This document shows positions 7,923-15,657 of a DNA stretch of 21,734 nt, one piece after another; position 1 is the first letter of the stretch; the number at the start of each line of letters is the position of its first letter. The notes under the pieces are model-generated. The model saw only the letters and a list, made by a program, of their open reading frames with translations, made no database searches and was not told where the DNA came from. The DNA is taken from assembly GCA_046303115.1 (NCBI GenBank), contig JBKCGZ010000210.1:1-21734 (forward strand). Direction: 5' to 3'. The translations under genes were made by a program, and so were the position numbers. Source of the stretch: CAINEC01 sp046303115. GTDB lineage: Bacteria; Bacteroidota; Bacteroidia; AKYH767-A; OLB10.

Positions 7923-8813
7923 TTATTGAGCAATAATGGTATCGTAAGCAGGACTATACGTTGCAAAAACTCCTAGTCCACCAGTAATATTCGATTTGAT
8001 ATTTGAAGGTACCGCAAACGGACTTCCATTATTCGATATTTGTGTTTCAGCATCACGCCAGAATTCAAAAGTACCTCTATCAACTGCACAGAATTTCACA
8101 ATAATGGTATCTCCTTTTTTAAACAACCCTGCCTCTTCTTTGATATCATCTGGCTTTGTCGAATTCGGTATTTGTCCTCGGAATGCATTAAAAACAAACG
8201 ATTGTCCATTGATAAATTTATCTTCGAAAGCAGAGCCTAATGGAGCTAAAAACAAATCATCCTTTGTAATACGCTTGGCCATCCAACGGTAACAATTACC
8301 AATTGAATCAGGATCTGTTAGATGCCCCCAAGCTAATCCAAGTGAATCTAAATTCTCTTGCACCTTAAACCATGTACTATCTAATGCAATATGCGGTTGT
8401 AATTTCGCAGTAGATGATAATTGTTGATTATCCTTCGTGATAATCGTTAATTGATAGGTCCTTCCCTCTTCACCAAACATCGTAGGCAACTTCGTAACAG
8501 AATCCAACGCTGCATAAAACCCTTTCAGACTAACTCCATTCACAACAGTATCTAATTCGATTAACTGAACAGTTTTAACTCCATCGTTAATGGTAACAAA
8601 TGCTCCGCTCTCAGCAAATGAATTTAAAGCACCTGGATTTATCGGATCAAAATAAGAAGACGAACGACTTAAAATAACATAAGGTGGCAAACCTGTCTCT
8701 ACATATCCATCTACTACCACTCGCGGATCTTCACGAGGTAAATCCAACGAAATATTTTCTTCGCATGAAGCGAAAACAAATGCTATGACAATTAAATATA
8801 AAAACTGTTTCAT
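7923..8813 (-). CDS. DUF4249 outer-membrane lipoprotein, partner of the TonB receptor
   Basis: A 296-residue lipoprotein with a signal ending in FVFASC (Cys17), followed by the characteristic DUF4249 opening EENISLDLPREDPRVVVDGY and the strand pattern PPYVILSRSSSYFDP. Later segments (TMFGEEGRTYQLTI, STAKLQPHIALDSTWF) also fit the family, and length is normal. DUF4249 proteins occur in Bacteroidota next to TonB-dependent receptors, where they are thought to be surface-exposed partners comparable to SusD, although no substrate is established. Here the start is 3 bases after the stop of the receptor gene (TAA-GCC-ATG), so the pair is certainly co-translated. The family call is firm; the functional statement is inference from context. 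Confidence 0.92.
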   Translation of the reverse strand: MKQFLYLIVIAFVFASCEENISLDLPREDPRVVVDGYVETGLPPYVILSRSSSYFDPINPGALNSFAESGAFVTINDGVKTVQLIELDTVVNGVSLKGFYAALDSVTKLPTMFGEEGRTYQLTIITKDNQQLSSTAKLQPHIALDSTWFKVQENLDSLGLAWGHLTDPDSIGNCYRWMAKRITKDDLFLAPLGSAFEDKFINGQSFVFNAFRGQIPNSTKPDDIKEEAGLFKKGDTIIVKFCAVDRGTFEFWRDAETQISNNGSPFAVPSNIKSNITGGLGVFATYSPAYDTIIAQ

Positions 8814-8816
8814 GGC

Positions 8817-11255
8817 TTAGAATTTAAAGTTATACGTTACAGAAGGAATCAATCCGAATAAAGAAACTTGCTTTGCTTGCACTGACAAGTTACCATCCAC
8901 GGAGTTGCCATCAACATTGAAATAAATAAAATAAGGATTCTTCCGACTATACACATTATAAATCGAGAACACCCAACTTCCCTCGTAATTTTTATGCTTC
9001 TTACCCATGAGCGTTGCAGAAATATCGAGACGATGATACGCCTTCTGACGGAAACTATTTCGAGCTTGATACAAACTCAAAACATTAAAATTATTATTCA
9101 AGTTAAGCTCGCCATTAGCACCCACCGAAATTGGAGGCGTAGAAGATGCAAAGTACTTCTGCGAAGGAAGGGTTAACGCATCTCCGGTAGAATACACCCA
9201 GACAGCACCGAATGTCCATCTTTTACTTTTCTGATAATTCAACACTACTGAACAATCATGGCGACGATCATATTTTGCAGGAAATTCTTTTCCATAGTTA
9301 ATCTCTGCAAACTGACGATTTGTATATGACAATGTATAACCGACCCAACCCGTTAACTTACCTTCATTTTTCTTAATAAAAAATTCTGCTCCATAACTAT
9401 CCCCCTTACCGAAAACGAAATTATTATCTGCATTATTCTTTACATCCTGATCGGGAGTTACGCCTTCACGATACTCAATTAAATTTTCCATCGTTTTGTA
9501 ATACACCTCTACGGATGTTTCGAAAGTATTCTTCTTCAAATTTTTGAAATACCCTAATGCATACTGCGTTGAAAATTGTGGCTTTACTTTATCGGTTGAT
9601 GGCACCCACACATCGGTAGGTAAGCTAACCGATCCGAAGGATGCAAGATGGATATACTGATAATTCTGTGTAAACGAACCTTTAATTGATGAGCTATTAT
9701 TAATCTGATAGCGCACATTGAAACGAGGTTCAACATTCGTATATAATTTCACTTTCTCCCCGGCTTCATATCTTACAGAATCGATAATATTACTTGTAAA
9801 TAAAGGATCTTGAATATATCGTGTAAACGGACCTACATGTTCGAAAGCAGAAAAGCGAAGTCCTCCACTTACCTTCCACTGATCATCAATTTCCCAATCA
9901 TCGTTGATATACAAAGCAAGATCATGCGCATAATAACGCTTAACCTCACCAAGATCAAATTGTACATCACCCGAGCGAGCAGAAACATTTGTAGGAGTGA
10001 AACGATGGTAGATATAGTTCATTCCGAATTTCACATTGTGCAATACAGTGGGATACCAATTAAAATCCGACTTCAAAGAATAATCACGAATGCCCGAGAA
10101 GATTTTAAAATCGAATTGTTGTTGCGAGGCACCGAACTCGAAATTATAATTAGTAAAAATGAGTGAGTTATTCACGAATAATTTTTCGTTAAACAAATGA
10201 TTCCAGCGGAAAGCAGCGGTTGCATTCCCCCAAGGAATTTTTACTTTGAAACCTGTTTCTGGACTTCTAAAATTAAAAATATCTTTCCCGAGATAACAGG
10301 ATAAATACAAACGATCCTTATTTGAAAGTGTGTAATTTATTTTACCATTTAAATCGTAGAAATAATAACTATTACCAGCAATACGAGAATTAGCGGGCAC
10401 AAATGGTTCACGCAAAAACAAATCAATAAATGTTCTTCGTCCTGATACAATAAACGAAGCTTTATCTTTTACAATTGGACCTTCGAGTGTAAATCGCGAA
10501 GCAATATATCCAATCCCACCTTCTCCATGCACTTCTTTATTATTTCCATCTTTCATCGAGATATCGAGCACAGAAGATAATCTTCCACCATACTGAGCAG
10601 GCATACCCCCTTTTGTCAATGAAATATTTTTGATAGCATCAGAATTAAAGACAGAAAAAAATCCGAAGAGATGCGAAGCATTATAAACCACTGCTTCATC
10701 CAACAAAATTAAATTCTGATCGGGTCCTCCACCACGCACATAAAATCCGGAGTTACCCTCTCCTGCCGACTTAACTCCAGGCAATAATTGAATTGCCTTT
10801 AAAACATCTACTTCACCCATCAAGGCAGGCAATGCTTTAATCTGATCAATACCAACTTCAATCTTACTCATCTCCGTCGATTGAATATTTTTCTCTTTCT
10901 TCTGAGCAGAGACAACTACTTCCTGCGTTTCAATAACACGAGGACTAATTTCAATATTTAGCGACTGATTTTTAGTAATCGTATACTTAGCTTCTTTGGT
11001 AACATAACCGACATAAGAAACTGCAATGGTATATGTTCCGGGAGCCACGGACATTGAATAAAATCCATAAGCATTACAACTTACACCCTGATTGGTTTCC
11101 TTAAAAAACACCGCAGCACCAATCATACGTTCACCTGTAGTTGCATCTGAAATATAGCCGCTAACAGTGATTTTTGATGCAGCTGGTTCTTGCCCGTAAG
11201 AATGATTTATTAAAACAAAAAAGCATAGAACACTAAGGGCAATCAATTTTTTCAT
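8817..11255 (-). CDS. TonB-dependent outer-membrane receptor with carboxypeptidase-like N-domain
   Basis: An 812-residue receptor with signal peptide (MKKLIALSVLCFFVLINHSYGQ), a carboxypeptidase-regulatory-like domain at about 29-108 (VSGYISDATTGERMIGAAVF ... YTIAVSYVGYVTKE), the TonB-proximal motif ETQEVVVSAQK, a plug domain (KAIQLLPGVKS, GFYVRGGGPDQNLILLDEA, IKNISLTKGGMPAQYGGRLSS) and a beta-barrel ending in GLIPSVTYNFKF. This is the shorter receptor type that pairs with DUF4249 lipoproteins rather than SusD, and the DUF4249 gene follows 3 bases later. It imports an unknown ligand using TonB energy. Its start is 89 bases from the divergent terC gene's longest possible frame; TAATTTCG just before the ATG resembles a -7 box but would leave almost no leader, so I do not call a promoter. 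Confidence 0.95.
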   Translation of the reverse strand: MKKLIALSVLCFFVLINHSYGQEPAASKITVSGYISDATTGERMIGAAVFFKETNQGVSCNAYGFYSMSVAPGTYTIAVSYVGYVTKEAKYTITKNQSLNIEISPRVIETQEVVVSAQKKEKNIQSTEMSKIEVGIDQIKALPALMGEVDVLKAIQLLPGVKSAGEGNSGFYVRGGGPDQNLILLDEAVVYNASHLFGFFSVFNSDAIKNISLTKGGMPAQYGGRLSSVLDISMKDGNNKEVHGEGGIGYIASRFTLEGPIVKDKASFIVSGRRTFIDLFLREPFVPANSRIAGNSYYFYDLNGKINYTLSNKDRLYLSCYLGKDIFNFRSPETGFKVKIPWGNATAAFRWNHLFNEKLFVNNSLIFTNYNFEFGASQQQFDFKIFSGIRDYSLKSDFNWYPTVLHNVKFGMNYIYHRFTPTNVSARSGDVQFDLGEVKRYYAHDLALYINDDWEIDDQWKVSGGLRFSAFEHVGPFTRYIQDPLFTSNIIDSVRYEAGEKVKLYTNVEPRFNVRYQINNSSSIKGSFTQNYQYIHLASFGSVSLPTDVWVPSTDKVKPQFSTQYALGYFKNLKKNTFETSVEVYYKTMENLIEYREGVTPDQDVKNNADNNFVFGKGDSYGAEFFIKKNEGKLTGWVGYTLSYTNRQFAEINYGKEFPAKYDRRHDCSVVLNYQKSKRWTFGAVWVYSTGDALTLPSQKYFASSTPPISVGANGELNLNNNFNVLSLYQARNSFRQKAYHRLDISATLMGKKHKNYEGSWVFSIYNVYSRKNPYFIYFNVDGNSVDGNLSVQAKQVSLFGLIPSVTYNFKF

Positions 11256-11357
11256 GGCGCGAAATTAAGAAGTAATGGGGAAGATTTTAATGCTTTGATG
11301 TTAATATTATGAGTGGACGGATTCAAAACATTTAAAGTCTAATATTGTTTTTTAATC

Positions 11358-11365
11358 TAAATTTG
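11358..11365 (+). promoter_or_regulatory. Predicted -7 promoter element of the TerC gene
   Basis: TAAATTTG is an exact match to the Bacteroidetes -7 consensus TAnnTTTG. It lies 15 bases before the ATG at 11381, giving a leader of about 10 bases. The -33 element is weak: TTTA at 11331-11334 is 23 bases upstream, longer than the usual 19-21. The position argues against translation starting at 11345, upstream of this box. Confidence 0.5.
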
Positions 11366-11380
11366 TCTTGTAATACTACT

Positions 11381-12109
11381 ATGATGACAGAAACAGCTTA
11401 TTTATTCAGTGCAGCCGGCGTAATTAGCCTTTTCACGTTAATTGTGATGGAGATTGTTTTAGGTATCGATAATATTATTTTCATTTCCATTCTTGCAGAT
11501 AAGCTTCCGAAGAATTTACAAAAGAAGGCCCGTAGAATCGGTTTATTCATGGCCTTGATTATTCGTATCATGCTTTTGTTTTCATTAAGTTGGATTATTG
11601 GATTAAAAGAAACTTTACCTCTTCCTTTCGGATTAGAGTTTAGTGGCAAAGATTTGATTTTACTTGCGGGCGGATTGTTTTTATTAGCAAAAAGCACAAC
11701 GGAGATTCACGGGAAAGTCCAAGGTGAAGAGGATCATAAAAAACCGGAGCTAAAGAAAATCACGCTCAATACTGCAATTATTCAAATCATCGGTTTAGAC
11801 ATTGTATTTTCATTTGATTCCATTTTAACTGCTGTTGGATTAGTAAACCATATTTTAATCATGGTCTTAGCAGTTATCATTTCTATGTTAATCATGTTGG
11901 TAGCTGCTGGACCTGTTTCTGATTTTGTGAATCGTCATCCAACTATTAAGATGTTAGCACTCACATTCTTGATGCTGATTGGATTTATGCTCGTGATAGA
12001 AGCCTTTCATCACGAAGTGGAGAAAGGATACATCTATTTTGCGATGGCATTCTCACTGATTGTAGAATTATTAAACATCAGAGCGAGAAAGAAAAACAGC
12101 GCGCATTAA
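11381..12109 (+). CDS. TerC-family integral membrane protein (putative metal transporter)
   Basis: About 242 residues from the preferred ATG at 11381; the ATG at 11384 is equally possible. It is nearly all hydrophobic helices, about seven, with the two TerC signature segments: MEIVLGIDNIIFISILADKL near the N-terminus and DIVFSFDSILTAVGLVNHI in the second half. Their acidic residues (Glu and Asp in MEIVLGIDN; Asp in DIVFSFDS) are the probable ion-binding positions in the membrane. Despite the name, chromosomal TerC-like proteins such as YkoY and YoaE are more often linked with metal ion export, including Mn, than with tellurite. No ter operon partners are present. The frame runs open back to 11345, but the residues added there (MFFNLNLSCNTT) are unlike TerC starts and would include the predicted promoter. 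The gene stands alone and ends 5 bases from a convergent small gene. Confidence 0.9.
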   Translation: MMTETAYLFSAAGVISLFTLIVMEIVLGIDNIIFISILADKLPKNLQKKARRIGLFMALIIRIMLLFSLSWIIGLKETLPLPFGLEFSGKDLILLAGGLFLLAKSTTEIHGKVQGEEDHKKPELKKITLNTAIIQIIGLDIVFSFDSILTAVGLVNHILIMVLAVIISMLIMLVAAGPVSDFVNRHPTIKMLALTFLMLIGFMLVIEAFHHEVEKGYIYFAMAFSLIVELLNIRARKKNSAH

Positions 12110-12114
12110 TTAAA

Positions 12115-12237
12115 TCACTTCGGAATAATCTGCATCTCGAAATGTTGTTCGAGCTTGTGAATTAAGAATACGGCAATCATCACTATTAAAAATAGTACGA
12201 TTAGAATCTGTATTATTTTCAGCAATGTCTTTTTCAT
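12115..12237 (-). CDS. 40-residue single-pass membrane protein
   Basis: A short frame reads MKKTLLKIIQILIVLFLIVM (residues 1-20), IAVFLIH, then a charged tail KLEQHFEMQIIPK and TGA. Residues about 8-26 form one strongly hydrophobic helix with Lys at 2, 3 and 7, predicting N-in/C-out topology; there is no lipobox cysteine. It starts one base after the stop of the upstream gene (TAA-T-ATG), the same junction used twice more in this operon, and it fills the only gap before the convergent TerC gene. That placement, plus a clean start and stop, is the evidence that it is real. I do not recognise a family. It may be a small subunit or regulator of a membrane complex; this is inference. Confidence 0.65.
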   Translation of the reverse strand: MKKTLLKIIQILIVLFLIVMIAVFLIHKLEQHFEMQIIPK

Positions 12238-12238
12238 A

Positions 12239-12727
12239 TTATGCCTTTAAATAACGACTCATCCAGGTATCTTTGATGGGTAAATACAAATGCGTTTTTA
12301 CTTCACCAAAAGCAGAGAGTAAGGAGTTAGAAACCAGTGTTTGTTCATTGATCTTCCCTTCTGAAAACAGTTGCTTTAAATCATTTGCATTTACAGTTCT
12401 ATTTCCTTCGGATGATTTTACAACAACCGAAAAACGATTCAACCAATCAATGTTCATTTGCTGCGAAAGTCTAACAATTTCCTTCGTCATCGAATCGATT
12501 GAACACCCGCTTGCGCCTGTCTGAGATTCATCAACACCTACTACAAGAATTGCATCATCCATCAAACTAAAGGAAGCATTTAAATCTTGTTTGTGGGCTG
12601 TCCATTTTTGTACAAACAACGACAATTCATTATTTAACGAGGCAATTTCTTTCTGCGTTAAAAAACGATTAGATGTAAAAATCCAAAAGCGAGCATGATC
12701 GGGTAATTGACTAAATTCAACTAGCAT
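12239..12727 (-). CDS. Conserved Bacteroidetes protein of unknown function (often mislabelled ABC transporter ATPase)
   Basis: About 162 residues from the ATG at 12727. I recognise the pattern from Bacteroidota proteins of similar length: DHARFWIFTSNRFLT (10-24), QKWTAHKQDL, then VDESQTGASGCSID (65-78), and a C-terminal LYLPIKDTWMSRYL. Database entries of this type are often named ABC transporter ATPase, but there is no Walker A, signature or Walker B motif, so that name is unsupported. There is no signal peptide or membrane helix; it is probably cytoplasmic. The frame extends upstream to 12754, overlapping the lipoprotein gene by 26 bases. I prefer 12727 because it recreates the TAA-T-ATG junction seen elsewhere in this operon and drops nine poorly conserved residues. 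The DES and GCSID residues suggest an active or binding site, but none is known. Confidence 0.8.
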   Translation of the reverse strand: MLVEFSQLPDHARFWIFTSNRFLTQKEIASLNNELSLFVQKWTAHKQDLNASFSLMDDAILVVGVDESQTGASGCSIDSMTKEIVRLSQQMNIDWLNRFSVVVKSSEGNRTVNANDLKQLFSEGKINEQTLVSNSLLSAFGEVKTHLYLPIKDTWMSRYLKA

Positions 12728-12728
12728 A

Positions 12729-13181
12729 TTAAACGGGCATTTTATTGTTTTCATTTGATTCAGGATTAGATTCTAAACCTGCATCACGATTTAATTGTAA
12801 TTCTTCTTTCAACAAATCCACCTTCCAAACTTTATTGTTTTTTTCATCTGCGATACGCTTTAACGAAATACGCTGTTGCAATTCATTGCCTTCTTCTTTA
12901 AAATAGACAACTGCTTTATCGCCCTGGATTTCTTCCGAAACAATTGTGACTTTATTAGGCTTAACAGCATCATTCTCTCCAGTTAACTCTTCCAATCGCT
13001 GAAGCTGCGTCAATAATTTTTGCGTTGAGCGGGTTGAGCAAGACATTGCATCATTATAATCCCTCTTTTCCATCGCTTCTAAAAAATGAGATGCTACTTT
13101 TTTAGGCGTATCTGAATCCGACGTGCAAGAAAAGAATACACTTGCAAGCAGGAATAAAAAACTAATTGACTTTAATTTCAT
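12729..13181 (-). CDS. DUF4878-like lipoprotein (NTF2-type fold)
   Basis: A 150-residue lipoprotein: signal MKLKSISFLFLLASVFFSC with Cys19, then DSDTPKKVASHFLEAMEKRD, the start of a helix-then-curved-sheet pattern seen in DUF4878 proteins of the NTF2-like superfamily (KVTIVSEEIQGDKAVVYFKE; KVWKVDLLKEEL). The tail is Asn/Glu-rich and probably disordered. DUF4878 proteins are small periplasmic or outer-membrane lipoproteins without known activity. The gene overlaps the end of the upstream hydrolase gene by 20 bases, and its stop is followed by T-ATG of the next gene, so it is embedded in a tightly coupled operon. The lipoprotein call is strong; the DUF4878 label is by pattern and less certain. 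Confidence 0.72.
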   Translation of the reverse strand: MKLKSISFLFLLASVFFSCTSDSDTPKKVASHFLEAMEKRDYNDAMSCSTRSTQKLLTQLQRLEELTGENDAVKPNKVTIVSEEIQGDKAVVYFKEEGNELQQRISLKRIADEKNNKVWKVDLLKEELQLNRDAGLESNPESNENNKMPV

Positions 13182-13773
13182 TGCTGTTATGAATTATTTG
13201 AATTGGTAATTGGTAATAGAGATTATCGATTGCGTAATATTTATAGTCGCCAATTTGAGAATATGGAATATGTAAACTACTAAACTCATTCATCAGATTG
13301 GCAATTAATTCACTGCAATAATACGATTGATTAGTTAAAAGAAACTCATCATCAAAATGAACTTGATCAGTTAAAAGCAAATCAATTTTAGTGAGTAATT
13401 GAGCACGCATATCAGCTCTCAACGGATATCGAACAATTTCGTAGGAGCGACAAACTTTAGTATTAATGAAGTCGTTCAAATTGGCCTTGAGTAATCCCGA
13501 CTGTCCATTTTCATTCGCCATATGATAAACAACTGCGGTTCCATTTTCTTTGCGGATGATTCCTGCATGTGAGAACTTCTTATCGTGCTGCGACATCATT
13601 TTAAATTGTGCACCAATCAGACTATTGCTCTCGCGAAAAACGATATCGCCATCTTGAATAGTATTTAAATTCACTTGCGAAATCTCTTCTTTCTGACTTA
13701 TTGATACAAGTCGAAAAATGATAGCAGCATTGGCTATAATAGTGATAAAAAGTATCCACTTAAAAACCTTCAT
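13162..13773 (-). CDS. YiiX/YebB-like NlpC/P60-superfamily cysteine hydrolase, membrane-anchored
   Basis: A 203-residue protein with an N-terminal membrane helix (WILFITIIANAAIIFRLV, about 6-23) and no lipobox, so probably anchored in the inner membrane facing the periplasm. The remainder matches the permuted papain-like YiiX group: GDIVFRES (42-49), SHAGII with His69, and YYCSELI with Cys153 and Glu155. In this circularly permuted fold the catalytic His precedes the Cys, as seen here. Members may act on acyl, peptide or amide bonds in the envelope; substrates are mostly unknown. It starts one base after the argS stop (TAG-T-ATG) and overlaps the following lipoprotein gene, linking an envelope enzyme to an aminoacyl-tRNA synthetase transcript. 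Fold and catalytic residues are clear, substrate is not. Confidence 0.85.
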   Translation of the reverse strand: MKVFKWILFITIIANAAIIFRLVSISQKEEISQVNLNTIQDGDIVFRESNSLIGAQFKMMSQHDKKFSHAGIIRKENGTAVVYHMANENGQSGLLKANLNDFINTKVCRSYEIVRYPLRADMRAQLLTKIDLLLTDQVHFDDEFLLTNQSYYCSELIANLMNEFSSLHIPYSQIGDYKYYAIDNLYYQLPIQIIHNSNEIKVN

Positions 13774-13774
13774 A

Positions 13775-15568
13775 CTACATTCGCTCTGGAACCTGAATAC
13801 CTAATAATAAAAGTGATTTCTTGATAACATCACCCGTAACCTTCGAAAGATAAATGCGGAAAGCAGTTGTTTCTAATTGCGATTTATCGACAATTGGATT
13901 CTCATGATAGAACTGGTTATAATTTTTAGCCAACTCATACACATAATTAGCGATTGTTGAAGGCGCATATTTATCTGCCGCAGTCTGTAAAGCAAATGGA
14001 TAATCTAATATCGATTTCACCACCATCTTTTCTTTATCATTCATTGTTGCGTAAGTCGCTACATTAAATGCTTGTCCTTTCAACTCTTCAATCGTATTTC
14101 CTTTTTTAACTACGGATTGAATACGTGCGTAAGTGTATTGAATAAACGGACCAGTGTTTCCATTAAAGTCGATGGACTCCGCTGGATTAAACAACATGCG
14201 TTTTTCAGGGTCTACTTTCAGGATGTAATATTTCAAAGCACCCATTCCAATCGCACTATACAAATTCGCGGCTTCATCCGAATCGAAATCTTCTATCTTA
14301 CCTAACTCACGCGTAATCTTCTCTGCTTCATCCATCATCTCTTTCATCAAATCATCAGCATCTACTACTGTCCCTTCACGTGATTTCATTTTCCCCGAAG
14401 GAAGATCCACCATATTATAAGAAAGGTGATGTAAATTATTCCACCAGTCGTAACCCATCTTCTGCATCACGAGCTTTAATACTTTGAAATGATAATCCTG
14501 CTCATTCCCTACTACGTAGATAAGCTTATCAAATTGATATTCGTTATATCGTAACTGCGCAGTTCCTAAATCTTGCGTTAGATAAACGCTGGTTCCATCA
14601 CCACGCAATAATAATTTATGATCAAGTCCATCGCTGGTTAAATCAACCCAAACAGAACCATCTTCTTTTTGATAAAAAACTCCCTTTGCTAATCCTTCTT
14701 GCACAATATTTTTCCCGAGTAAATACGTCTCGGATTCATAATAGAATTTATCAAAGTCGACACCCATGGTTTGATAGGTCTTTTCAAATCCATCATACAC
14801 CCAACCGTTCATCATTTTCCAAAGTGAAACGATGGACTCATCACCTGCTTCCCAAGCTCGAAGCATTTCTTGCGCAGCTAAAATTGATGGTGCATTTTTC
14901 TTTGCATCTTCTTCGGATTGACCTTGCTCAACCAAAGCATTGATTTGCGACTTATATAACTTATCGAACTCCACATAATACTTGCCTACTAAATGATCAC
15001 CTTTCATTCCTGATGATGCAGGTGTCTCTCCGTTACCTAGTTGTTGCCAGGCATACATTGACTTGCAAATATGAATACCACGGTCGTTAACCAGGTTCAC
15101 TTTAGCTACTGAATAACCACAGGCCTTTAAGATTTCAGCTACGCTATAACCTAAAAAGTTATTACGAAGATGTCCGAGGTGTAAAGGCTTATTCGTATTC
15201 GGCGAACTATATTCGACTACTAATTTCTGATTCGTATTAGCAACCTGAGACGGGTAATTATTGGACACAAAAGCATTTAACTCAGAAAGCCAATTTTCAT
15301 TTTTAAAGGAAAGATTCAAAAATCCTTTTACCACATTAAAGGCATTCACCTTAGCAAATGATTGTACTAGTTCAGCCCCCAACTCATTCGCTAAGCCGTC
15401 GGGATTCATTCGAACTGCTTTTGCGAGATTAAAAACCACCACTGTTAAGTCGCCCTCGAAATCCTTTCGTGTTAAATTAATAGACACTTCAGAAGGAGCA
15501 ATCGTATGCCCGTACAACTTATGTAAGGCTTCAGCAACGGCGGACTTTAATGAATCTTCGAATAACAT
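13775..15568 (-). CDS. argS: Arginyl-tRNA synthetase
   Basis: A class I aminoacyl-tRNA synthetase of 597 residues that charges tRNA-Arg in the cytoplasm. The order of domains is normal: an N-terminal Add1-type domain (about 1-95), the catalytic core with HIGH-type motif HLGH at 130-133 (VVEYSSPNTNKPLHLGHLR), VYLTQDLGTAQLR, the KMSKS-type loop KMKSREG at 393-399, and a C-terminal DALR anticodon-binding domain starting near NTGPFIQYTYARIQSV. The protein ends in LGIQVPERM, the typical terminal PxRM. Length and motifs are intact. It heads an operon whose next four genes look like envelope or uncharacterised functions. Upstream, 89 bases separate it from the arginase gene on the same strand, so read-through from arginase is possible; a 13-bp palindrome lies at 15580-15592. 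Confidence 0.98.
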   Translation of the reverse strand: MLFEDSLKSAVAEALHKLYGHTIAPSEVSINLTRKDFEGDLTVVVFNLAKAVRMNPDGLANELGAELVQSFAKVNAFNVVKGFLNLSFKNENWLSELNAFVSNNYPSQVANTNQKLVVEYSSPNTNKPLHLGHLRNNFLGYSVAEILKACGYSVAKVNLVNDRGIHICKSMYAWQQLGNGETPASSGMKGDHLVGKYYVEFDKLYKSQINALVEQGQSEEDAKKNAPSILAAQEMLRAWEAGDESIVSLWKMMNGWVYDGFEKTYQTMGVDFDKFYYESETYLLGKNIVQEGLAKGVFYQKEDGSVWVDLTSDGLDHKLLLRGDGTSVYLTQDLGTAQLRYNEYQFDKLIYVVGNEQDYHFKVLKLVMQKMGYDWWNNLHHLSYNMVDLPSGKMKSREGTVVDADDLMKEMMDEAEKITRELGKIEDFDSDEAANLYSAIGMGALKYYILKVDPEKRMLFNPAESIDFNGNTGPFIQYTYARIQSVVKKGNTIEELKGQAFNVATYATMNDKEKMVVKSILDYPFALQTAADKYAPSTIANYVYELAKNYNQFYHENPIVDKSQLETTAFRIYLSKVTGDVIKKSLLLLGIQVPERM

Positions 15569-15579
15569 ATTTTAGAATT

Positions 15580-15592
15580 GACTTTAAAAGTC
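15580..15592. promoter_or_regulatory. 13-bp palindrome upstream of argS
   Basis: GACTTTAAAAGTC has perfect 6-base arms around one central base. It begins 12 bases before the argS ATG (15568) within the 89-bp gap after arginase. It could be a protein-binding site or a weak leader hairpin, but an AT-rich palindrome this short may arise by chance. The rest of the gap (15593-15657) shows no convincing promoter or terminator. Confidence 0.25.
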
Positions 15593-15657
15593 GATAAATG
15601 GAGATTCCTGAAGGGATTAGCCATCAGCAATCAAATGATTTTAGTTTAGAATTTAGA

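Noticed and set aside
9810..10166. Plus-strand frame of 118 codons inside the TonB receptor
   Set aside because: Antisense shadow of the receptor barrel; no recognisable family, no ribosome site or promoter.
7276..11255. Defence island built on the Schlafen-type AlbA_2 protein and SRAP neighbour
   Set aside because: No nuclease, methylase, toxin-antitoxin, CRISPR or mobile-element gene accompanies them; the genes are on opposite strands and each has a simpler explanation.
11256..11357. Promoter for the TonB receptor operon
   Set aside because: TAATTTCG just before the ATG resembles a -7 box but has no -33 partner and would leave almost no leader; other candidates mismatch at two or more positions.
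11398..11697. Minus-strand frame of 99 codons inside terC
   Set aside because: Antisense shadow of membrane-protein codons; no independent support.
11381..12109. Tellurite resistance determinant
   Set aside because: Only the TerC-like protein is present, with none of the TerA, TerB, TerD, TerE or TerZ partners; a general metal-transport role is more likely.
12239..12727. ABC transporter ATPase subunit
   Set aside because: No Walker A, ABC signature or Walker B motif is present in the 162 residues.
15261..15575. Plus-strand frame of 104 codons covering the start of argS
   Set aside because: Antisense to conserved argS sequence; composition is a by-product of argS codons.
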